A stretch of DNA of 64,000 bases from Gigaspora rosea. Lineage: Eukaryota > Glomeromycota > Glomeromycetes > Diversisporales > Gigasporaceae. A program made the translations under genes and the position numbers. The first letter of the stretch is position 1. Each line of letters begins with the position of its first letter. The notes under the pieces are model-generated. The model did no database searches. It saw only the letters and a list, made by a program, of their open reading frames with translations, and was not told where the DNA came from. Below are positions 55,490-64,000 of this stretch, piece after piece. The DNA lies in contig QKWP01000425.1 of assembly GCA_003550325.1 (NCBI GenBank), positions 145,538 through 209,537 on the forward strand, read 5' to 3'.

Positions 55490-57792
55490 AAAATTGGTAA
55501 TAATAGAACTAGTGCCCAAGTTCCAGTCGCTTAAATCAAGATATGAAAAAAAAAGGTAAAAAAGAAACCGGAAAAGCTAGATCGAAATGGCTATATTTGA
55601 ACGATATGAATGAAATATTCAGAAATAAAGAAAACGTGAAGCCGGATTATTTGGTATCTAGTATTAATTTGGTAAATAAACAATTTTATTTGCTATAAAT
55701 TTTTGAAATTTACAATGGCATACCAAATAAATAATTGTAAAGAAATTAATTGCCTCAATTAACAGCCACGATGAGTGATTAACTCTAATATGTAATATGT
55801 ATAAATTAATTTATATTTAATAAGATAATGAGAGTGATGATAATGATCTTATGGTTTCAAATAAAAAGTAAAAAATTTCTGAAATTGATCAAATTTATTT
55901 AGATGAATTAAAATCATTAAGAAACGCTAAAAAAATTGGCTTAGAGATAGTGCAAGAACGTTTGAAAGTTGAGAATCAGAAAATTTTAAGCGAGCTAGAG
56001 GAAAGAAAAAAAGAAAGAGAAATTGAATATGAAAAATTAAGTTGGAAAAAAGAAAAAGTTTACGAAAGAACAAGAATTTAAGTTTAAATTAGAAATAGAA
56101 CGGATTGAAAAAGAATTTCAATATAATTTGAAGGTTAAAGAGCTTGAATTAAAATATAAAAAATATTCTTTATTTTCAGGTATGTAAATATTTTATTTTC
56201 CTTTATTGAAAAGATTTATATCTTTATTTAAATTCACAATTTTAATTATATATTTCAATTTTATATATATTATGAAAATATGTACATAGATGACTTTGAT
56301 ATATAAAATTTATATATCAAACTATATATTATCACTTTATTGGCATATTCTTATTTCTGAGCAAAATATCTTGTTTTATATTGATGCTGGTTTATTTTTC
56401 TTTGATTTTTGTGTCTGACGAGTAAGCTAATCTGAATTAATAAAACTTAAGTGTTTATTATGATATAAAAAATATAGTATTAAATGTGTTTATCGGAAAA
56501 CTTTACAATCTGAAAGCTTTTAAATGTTTAAAAAAACGATAATAAATACTTATCATACGGGTCTTATGTAACAACCTGTGCGAGAATCGGGAAGTTTATT
56601 TTATTTTTTTTAATTAAATTATGTCAGAGTGAAGCTTTATTGATATTTGCTAATTACAGTATTTTTTTAGATTTTTACTATTCATTGATTTTTATTTGTC
56701 AAGAAAACTCTTTTTAGTAAGCCGTTATGTTCTCAAAAAGTTACCAGGCAATTGATTTATACAGTCGGTACTATCTAATTGCATACTATCCGTCAACCGA
56801 TTTTTTATGCATTTAGACAGTATATGCATTAAGATAGTAAGGATAGTTTGTATAACATAATGAACGACCAATCAAATTACAAGGCGCAATATGCATTTTT
56901 TTTTATTAAAACCCCAAGATAGCAATTATCTAGGGACGGACGTCGAATGATGCTATTATGCATTTTTTTAAGTTTTTTCCCATACTAATCTGCAAATTTA
57001 ATCAATTGTGTAACAAGATAACAAATAAGTAACTTTATCATTAAATATTAAATGGTTAAAAATTGTGCCGATTATGCATGCAAAGTTCAAGTGCATAATC
57101 TTATACTATTTTAGACTTTATTAAAGTTATAGACAATAGTATGTTCGTACAACAAAAAGTTATATACAGTAGTACATTTGTATGACAAAAAGTATCATAG
57201 CGATAGTAAATGATTGTGCATATAAAAATAAGTAATTCTCTTTTTAATCAAATAAATAAATAAAATATGTACTACATATCTCATCGCCTATAACCATCAT
57301 GATTCAAACATACTGTATTAAAAGTAGATTAGTAAGGTGTGAAGAAATGAAATTACATGGATAAGAAGCGAAAGACTTACGTACCTACTAGTGTAAACGT
57401 TATAGGGAAGCTTTTTCTAAAATAACATGCAAAGGTTAAAAAAAGAACAAATAATAATAAATAAAAAAAGAATAATTAATAAAAAAAAATAAAAAAAAGA
57501 AAAATAAAAAAAAAAGAATAAATAAAAGAATCACGACAAATAAATAGTACAGTACTGTAAAATAAAAAAAAATACAATAGATTAGTTGAAAATTAACCAA
57601 ACATAATTCATAAATACAATGGTAAGTAATTTATTAAGAAAAAGTAAAGAGTTATCGTGGGGTCAATTTTGAAAAAAACCTTCTCCATGTTTAATATAAA
57701 AATGGTATTTCATCGTATACATGCGGCGGCAGCGTTCCATATTAAAAAAAAAAGGTTTGATAACCAAAATTTTACATCCAATTTTCTCGCTC

Positions 57793-59364
57793 ATGTCGTC
57801 AAAAAAAATTAGCCTTACTAATGACCAGCACAAAAAAATATGATTATACAAGCAAGATAATCCAACCCTTACACAAGAACAGCTTGCAAAATGGGCCAAG
57901 GAAAATTTTGGTCTTGACAATGCACCCAATCAAACAACACTTTCACGGATTCTTGCAAAAAAAAATGAATATCTTAATATGGATGATGAAAGGGATCTCA
58001 AGGTTAAATGCCAGCGAACAGTACTTCAACCACAGTTAGATGAGGCATTAGCTAATTGGGTTTTGCAATGCCAGGCCAGAAGAATTCATTTAACTGAGGA
58101 ATTAATACGTGAAAAGGGACAAAAACTTGCCAGACAACTTGGTCTTGACCCTCAAGATCGTAACACACCTGATTTTTTAGTTGGCTGGCTTCTTTCGTTT
58201 GAGCAACGTTATAGTTTTAAAATGCACAAAATACATGGTAAAAGTGGGTCAGCTGATATTAATGCTATTGAAAAAAGTCTACCTGAACTTTGTGCAACTA
58301 TCAGCGAATTTGCTGCAAAAGACGTTTACAATATGGATGAGACTGGTCTATTTTACAGGATGGCGCCAGATAAAACAATAGCCAAAAGGCAAATTGAAGG
58401 AAGTAAAAAGGATAAAACACGTCTTACTATTGCTTTTACCTCCAATGCAGATGGGTCTCACATGTTAGAGCCTTTTTTTAATGGCCATGCAAAAAAACCA
58501 AGATCGTTTAAAGGCAAAACTGGAAAGCAACACGGATTTTATTACCGCAATAACAAGAAGGCCTGGATGACTGGGCTTCTTTTTAGGAAATGGATTGTAA
58601 ACTTTAATTGCATTATGCAAGAAGCAAATCGACATATTCTTCTTCTTATTGATGGTGCAACTTCACATGCAGTTGGTGACGCTGATATTACTAATATAAA
58701 GGTTGTTACTTTACCTCCAAGAACAATATCAAAAATTCAACCAATGGATGCAGGCAATATTGCTGCCTTCAAACATCGTTATCGTCGTTTTCTCTTGCAA
58801 CATGCTATTGATCATGATGAGGCTAGAGAATCCAATATATATAAAGTTGACCAACTAAAAGCCATGCAATGGTGTGTTCGAGCCTGGTATTCAATCCCTG
58901 CAGAAATTATTGCAAACTGTTTCCACCATACTGGCTTGTTTGATTATGAAATTTCTCCTACTGTTCGTGAAGTCCATCCAAATGATGAAGATTCTTCAGT
59001 TGTTGCAGATTTAGAAGAATCACTGAGATTATTATCTCCTCACCACCCTATGAGCCTTGCTCATTATACAAACCCACCAGAAAAGATGGATATGGTGCAC
59101 CAAGAGTTTACGGATGCTGGCTTGCTAGAATAAGCGGCCCCAGAAAATGAAGATGGTAGTGATGAACTAAATGATACTGCCACTTCCGTTACCATACTTA
59201 CAAACCAAGCCAAGCTTGATTCTCTCCGTATTGTGATCAGTCTTCTTGATACAACTATTACTGATCACAATACTGCACTTCGAATATTGCGTTCATTTCA
59301 GCAAGAAATTCATTTTCAAGCTTCATTTTCGAAAATTCAGATGACACTAGACTCTTTTATGTAA
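57793..59364 (+). pseudogene. Tigger/pogo DDE transposase, two in-frame stops
   Basis: One continuous frame of about 523 codons. Residues 1-62 form a CENP-B/Psq-like DNA-binding part (TQEQLAKWAKENFGLDNAPN, TTLSRILAKKNEYLN); a second helix-turn-helix follows (LDEALANWVLQCQARR), then the DDE_1 core with Asp in VYNMDETGLFYRM, ILLLIDGATSHAV and IQPMDAGNIAAFKHRYRRF. Stops interrupt at 57841-57843 (TGA, codon 17) and 59131-59133 (TAA); the frame continues after both, to TAA at 59362-59364. Restarting at the internal ATG 57979 would give an intact core without the first DNA-binding domain. All three catalytic positions are present. No intron is needed, unlike Tigger 1. Confidence 0.9.
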
Positions 59365-59656
59365 AGAGAATAGCATATCTAAAGATACGAAGCAAAATAG
59401 TTAGGTTTGGTTTGGGTTGGGTTTTAAAACCTTTAGGTTTTAAATTAAACATTTAAATAATGTATCAAATAACACCTCCCGGTATCTTTCCTTAAAAAGG
59501 TTTTTATAAAAAAAAAAAAAAAAAAAAAAAAAATAAAAAAAAAAAAAAAAAAATCAGGGTTCAGTGTAATAAGGTTTAAACCCAAAATTTGGTTTAGAGC
59601 CAAAATTTTAAATCTGTTTTTAATATTTTTTTTAACATAAATAAAATTTATTAATA

Positions 59657-59795
59657 AAAGTTAGTTCGTATGTACTGTAGATGCTTTTAAAAAATTTTTT
59701 AAATTGATTGACTCAGACTTTCGCTNAAAGTTAGTTCGTATGTACTGTAGATGCTTTTAAAAAATTTTTTAAATTGATTGACTCAGACTTTCGCT
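59657..59795. repeat. 69-bp exact duplication around a single N
   Basis: 59657-59725 and 59727-59795 are identical and separated by one N at 59726. This is most likely an assembly join of two overlapping contig ends, and the true sequence probably has one copy. Confidence 0.9.
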
Positions 59796-59864
59796 TTTTT
59801 TAAAATTCTTATTTAACAGATCAGTTTATTAAATCGTACTCATATTAAATTTTTTTGCTTAAAA

Positions 59865-59969
59865 TATACCGTATTGTCGCGCAAAAGTATAATTTTTAGT
59901 TTTGGCCTAAATTAAACTTAATCCGGGCTATTATTTTAAATGATGACCAATTTGCGACAATACGGTATA
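59865..59969. mobile_element. 105-bp MITE with TATACCGTATTGTCGC ends
   Basis: TATACCGTATTGTCGC (59865-59880) is exactly inverted at 59954-59969, within TA-rich borders. It lies inside Tigger 2 between the transposase and the right TIR. Confidence 0.82.
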
Positions 59970-60289
59970 TAATATGTTATGCAATTATCTTTAATTACTT
60001 ATAAAAATTTTTATGCATTATGCAAATAGAGATTTATGCATTTATAATTAATAACGAAATCGGAAAATAAAAATAATATGAAATTAAGCAGTATATGCAT
60101 TTAGACAGTATGCAATTAGACAGTACCGACTGTATCATCACACAAATGTCTGTCTATGAGCGCCAGCCCTGCTATTTTTCTAGTGTTAATGAAAAACTTA
60201 GCGAAGATTGTAAAAAAAAAAAAAATCTGAAAAAGTAAACCTATTTAAAGCAACTCTATTTAATTTATAATAATTTATTAAATATGCGA

Positions 60290-62210
60290 TATTTAAAATT
60301 CAAATTGTATAGCTTTTACAGATGGGTCTTTAACTAACTCAAAGGAAGAAGGAGCTCAAATGGGCAGTGTTGTCACTTGGACGCGTCCATACTATGTTTT
60401 TTGTCCAACGTCCAAGATTGTCCAAAATCGTCCAAGCCTATGTCCCATGTTTAACTAATCAATAAAGTTATTTAAAAAAATATATAATTATATAGTTTTT
60501 AGGTGCTGAACTTATTGGTGAAAAAATTAAAATAGGTTATCTTAATAAAATTTCAAGTAATTTTAATTTGAAAAAATGTCCAAAATGTCCAAAAAACGTC
60601 CAAGTGACAACACTGCGAATGGGTATAGGATAGGTGGCATTTAACGAAACAGCTGAGCACGTTAGACAGAGTAAAGAAACATTCTGTTGTAGATTAGAAG
60701 AATGGCCATCCTCAACTCGGGCGGAGTTGGGAGCAATATGAACATTATTATTAGTAGCCCCAGAGGAAGCAAAGGTGCAAATATATACCGATAGTTTGGT
60801 AGCGATACAGGTGATCAAGAAAACAGAAAAGCTTAAAAAGTTAAGAAGCTGTCTTAAGATACAAAATGCAAGCCTGCTCTGGCAGATCTCATGGATAAAA
60901 GAAATCAAGAAGCTGACGGTAGAGATGCACAAAGTTAAGGAGCACAGCGGCATCATAGAAAATGAAGAAGCAGACAAACTTGCAAAAAGCAGAGCCAGAA
61001 GCAGTAGTGCTAAAGGCATCAAGTGGCCCTGGACCAAGATTCAGCAAGTAGTCCCATATTAGAAGAACTTCATAATTGATAGCCTGATTAGAAAGTTTAT
61101 AAGTCAAATAGCATTAGCAATACAGGATGCAGAATGGGTTGGACTCAAGAGGTTTGAAGAAAGAAACTTGGGAAAAGAGGAGGATAATATAGATTAGAAA
61201 GAGACATGGCAGTTTTTAGAAAAGTATAAAGGAAGGTGATGTACAGATGAAAGGAAAAATAAAGAATGAATTTTTAAAACGAAGTGCCTTAATGGCCTAT
61301 TGCCTATGATATTGGAGCTTAGAATAAGAAGGTCTGACCTATACAAAACGGACATTTGTGCGACCTGTCAGCAGGAGCCAGGAACGTTAGAACACCTGGC
61401 AAGATGTGTAGACTATCAGGAAATTTGGAAGATGATAGAAGAAGAAACATGTGAAGAGTTAAAAAAAATACTTTAGAAAGATTCTAGTACTTTTGCAAAA
61501 TTAGCAATACAGGAGCTGGAAAGAAGAATTTTTGGCAAAGGAGAGGAAGAGAAAAAAGCCATAAGAAGCCAGTTAATTCAAGGTCTCATACCTCGGGACT
61601 GGAAGAAAAAAGTAGAAAGTCTGATGAAGAACAAAGCAGGACAAAAAGGGCTTTGGACACAATTATTAAGACCGTCAGTGTGAGATTTCAGCAGCATATT
61701 TGGAACTTTAGGTGTGAATTCCAAAATGACTGGGAAAAGGTAAAGGAGATAACTACCTTAGCGAAAAGAAAAAGCTAAAGCAAAAGAAAAAACAAGAATA
61801 GTGAAAGAAAAGAAAACACCGCTCCAAATAGCGAAACTAGGCAGATCACAGAACTAAGTCTAAAGAAAAAGAAAGATTGGAAAAACAGAGCAAGAGTTTA
61901 GCAGAATCAAATATAAACAATCTAATCCTAGAGGGAACCAAGACAGGACCAAGCCAACTTGGTCTTCATGGGTTAAATTTAAATATTTAGATTCAGAAAC
62001 ATTTGGCAAAACTGATATGGCAAGCGATTGCTAGCCAGTGACAGGAGGAAACATATTTTCAGTAAGTTGAGAATCCTAATCGAGGCGAATAATCGCTAGG
62101 TGGGTCGCACCTGGACGTAAAGTTGGGTGAGCTTTCTGTTAGAATAGAATCACAATATATATGTAAACACTAGTTTTTTTATATATAAAAAAGTCTATAG
62201 ACACAGAAGA
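60290..62210 (+). pseudogene. 5'-truncated LINE: RNase H to 3' end
   Basis: The plus frame reads FTDGSLTNSKEEGAQMG, then after a 251-bp insertion ETFCCRLEEWPSSTRAELGA, VQIYTDSLVAIQVI and EMHKVKEHSGIIENEEADKL (RNase H with Asp and His positions kept), then a zinc finger CATCQQEPGTLEHLARC at about 61355-61410 and a basic tail. Stops occur at several points (e.g. near 60740, 61060, 61190). RT and endonuclease regions are missing, as expected of incomplete reverse transcription. The 3' non-coding part is A/G-rich and ends near 62200. It is a different LINE family from 45301-52739. Confidence 0.82.
60365..60615. mobile_element. hAT-type MITE inside the RNase H domain
   Basis: CAGTGTTGTCACTTGGACG is exactly inverted at the other end (19 bp). 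Flanks CAAATGGG and CGAATGGG are an 8-bp duplication with one change. Internal CGTCCAA repeats. Removing it joins GAQMG to the RNase H frame. Confidence 0.9.
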
Positions 62211-62229
62211 CAGGATTGCTGTTTTTTTT

Positions 62230-63390
62230 TAATTAAAGTGCCTGTCTTGGGACTTAGGAGGAATTTTATTCAAGATATTAGGGCCGTCGGTATCCTTTAA
62301 GGGAAATACTGGTATTTGTTACATAGACGAGGATACATCTAGCCACACGTACACTTTTGGTATCTAATTTAAGTGGTCCGCCCAAGGATTCCACACTAGC
62401 TACCATACCTGCAACCCAACTATGGGAATTGCCTATTTAAACCCTCTGATCCTAAACGAGGATACATCTAGCCACACGTACACTTATGGTGTCTAATTTA
62501 GGTGGTCCGCCCAAGGGTTTCACACTAGCTGCCATACCTGCAACCCAACTACGGGAATTGCCTATTTAAACTCTCTGATCCATGTTCCACCTGCCAATCC
62601 ATCTTGTATCACCAAAACAGGCCCGTTACATAAGTCAGTTAGCAAGTTCCAGATACTTATTCATTGCTTTAGGACCCAGCCGTGTATTCCAGATCCTGTT
62701 ATCCTCGACAGGAGACTTGGTAGAGCAGTATCTGTCCCATAACAGGTATTCACCTACACTTTGGTACTTATCGCTATGACCGAGGCCAACACTTGCAAGA
62801 CAGGATTACCCCTGTCCTCTTACCAATACCTACTTCTGCTCTTGTAAGATTCGCTCCAACCCCGGTACCTACCATCACTTTCCTACCAGTCCTTTACCGG
62901 TTTTCCCAGACTTCCAATCCAGTTGGCCCAGAAGGGTTGATCTACTCGGCATTAGGTGCCATCATGGTTTTTCTCCCCCTGGTACCTACTTCTATAACAT
63001 AGGTCCTTTTCCTCCGGTATCTGATCCGGCGGCCAGGTTGGTAGACCTTGTCCCTGAGATCGACGTCCGGTACTTTGGCTCCGGTTCAATATTCTGGTTT
63101 TGGTAGCACCGTTAAAGATCTTTGCTACCTTCTTACTCAGGTCTTGCCAAATGGGTTTCTGTTTCCCCGGTTCCTTGGATTTGTCTATGTCATGAGACAC
63201 AACTTCGCCTGAAAGCTCCCATTCGAGATGGTAACCAAGAACTACAGGTAATGTACCCAACCAATCGACAGAAAACAGTTACCAGAACACAGGTCTATTT
63301 TTTCAAAGCATCGTCAGTGGGATTTGAACCCTAGACCTGCCACTTGGGGGTGACAACTTACCAACTTCTCTAAGTCACAACACCACTGAT
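62230..63390 (-). mobile_element. tRNA-headed retroposon, copy 2
   Basis: Shares the final 450 bp with 53345-54666 in the same orientation: CCTCCGGTANNNNNTCCGGCGGCCAGGTTGG, CTAGACCTG and GGGGGTGACAAC. Read on the minus strand, the B box GGTTCAAATCC (63320-63330) is perfect. Poly-T at 62222-62231 is the candidate tail. I could not match a target duplication. The distal halves of the two copies differ, so they may be subfamilies. Confidence 0.75.
62327..62584. repeat. 129-bp tandem duplication
   Basis: Two adjacent units start ACGAGGATACATCTAGCCAC (62327 and 62456) and end CTCTGATCC, about 93 percent alike. They lie within the tRNA-headed retroposon copy 2. Confidence 0.88.
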
Positions 63391-63705
63391 TATCAAATTT
63401 TAAAAAAATTCAAATTGTATATTGATGTAGAACATATGCATATATTATTATTTACGATACCTCAACAATGAAAAGGTAGAATATTATCATACATCAGAAA
63501 ATTTTATACATAGATATTGATCGATATATAGCACTTAATCGTTTTATATCGATTATAAAATATCGTTATATATCAATTAAAATATCGTTATATATCGATT
63601 AAAATATCATTATATATCGATTAATTGGATAAAAATCGATATATATCTATAATCGATATATATCATAATATCATTATATATCGATTAATTGGATAAAAAT
63701 TGATA
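63391..63705. repeat. ATATCGATTAAAATATCG low-complexity array
   Basis: From about 63515 the motif ATATCGTTATATATCGATTA repeats with variation; the same motif occurs at 35030-35215. No gene. Confidence 0.65.
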
Positions 63706-63914
63706 TATGGGGTGTCTTCAATTAAAAGGGCCCATTTTTACATTTTTTTGAAAAATGAGTTTTCGTTAAATTCATATAAATTTTGACATGATTGACTTTT
63801 TTTAATTATAAATGAAAGTCGAATTACATAATAAAAAATCAAGATAATGTAAAAAGAAAAATTACATGAGGCTGCGTAGAGCCAACACGTCACGAGTTTA
63901 CCCGATAGTCACCT
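63706..63914 (+). repeat. Dispersed repeat, copy 2 (first at 13346)
   Basis: Same order of blocks as 13346-13557, from GGTGTCTTCAATTAAAAGGG to ACCCGATAGTCACCT. It is followed by TTAACCAATCAATATCGTG and a GATTTGATTG-like motif up to the window end. Confidence 0.75.
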
Positions 63915-64000
63915 GCCGTCTTTAACCAATCAATATCGTGAAATTTGATTGATCCCGGATCAGTCCGAAAATCAAAACAAATAATTAAACTCAAATATCT

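Larger units (their letters stand above)
53263..56187 (+). pseudogene. Myb/SANT-like coiled-coil gene broken by two insertions
   Basis: ATG at 53263 opens a Ser/Thr/Gln-rich N-terminus (MNQFTSTITSTQYIDYVPPS). The frame is cut at 53344 by a retroposon and resumes at 54680 exactly in phase (SQTQQIETSNKLETLEDESD), leading to a Myb/SANT-like (trihelix) DNA-binding domain: SYLAENFNLYQKNKTKFYGM, IGNNRTSAQV and, after the second insertion at 54880-55489, GKARSKWLYLNDMNEIF and KENVKPDYLVSS. A likely GT-AG intron follows (from about 55670), then a long coiled coil (SLRNAKKIGLEIVQERLKVE) ending near LFSGM-stop. An inserted base near 54781, indels near 55530 and 56065 and stops also break it. Such genes are a large family in these fungi; the specific role is unknown. 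Confidence 0.75.
56762..60132 (+). mobile_element. Tigger/pogo-type transposon 2, 3.4 kb
   Basis: Ends CAGTCGGTACTATCTAATTG and its near inverse AATTAGACAGTACCGACTG, about 31 bp, with TA at both borders (56760-56761, 60133-60134). CAGT ends plus TA duplication are the pogo/Tigger signature. It contains a transposase with two in-frame stops, A-rich tracts (57530, 59509-59553), an internal MITE and one unresolved base. Confidence 0.92.

Overview
The window is a eukaryotic nuclear segment, very AT-rich, with spliceosomal introns, a fungal-type histone H2B and an intron-rich ARPC4 gene. Fragments of Sel1-repeat and protein-kinase genes, Myb/SANT-like genes, FAR1-type MULEs and pogo/Tigger elements point to an arbuscular mycorrhizal fungus (Glomeromycotina, Rhizophagus-like). 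That assignment is inference from gene and repeat families; no marker sequence was compared.

Only two host genes look intact, both on the + strand: histone H2B (12737-13141, single exon) and ARPC4, the p20 subunit of the Arp2/3 complex (14413-15273, five exons, about 169 aa). Two or three host-type genes are wrecked: a Myb/SANT-like gene broken by two retroposon insertions (53263-56187), and Sel1 and kinase fragments (26497-27249) lying between inverted repeats that may be the ends of a gene-capturing element.

Almost everything else is mobile DNA, much of it nested. Class II: a foldback element with 16-bp tandem arrays in its arms (1-1145); a hAT element with perfect 8-bp target duplications (2334-3945); a hAT inserted in a MITE (10634-11302); two degenerate FAR1-type MULEs (7018-9700 and 38500-42824); two pogo/Tigger elements (29582-35400 and 56762-60132); and about twenty MITEs. 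Class I: a full-length 7.4-kb LINE with 18-bp target duplications (45301-52739), a 5'-truncated LINE (60290-62210), and four polyA or tRNA-headed retroposons (36171-37028, 53345-54666, 54880-55489, 62230-63390).

The layout gives relative ages. A MITE at 29456-35560 was split by a Tigger, which was then split by a 2.3-kb MULE-like element. The Myb/SANT-like gene was cut by a 1.3-kb tRNA-headed retroposon and separately by a 0.6-kb tRNA-headed SINE. A LINE RNase H domain was cut by a hAT MITE. Most transposase and RT genes carry frameshifts or in-frame stops, so nearly all copies look immobile on their own, although their intact ends could respond to transposase supplied in trans. Much DNA between elements is AT-rich low complexity with no recognisable gene.
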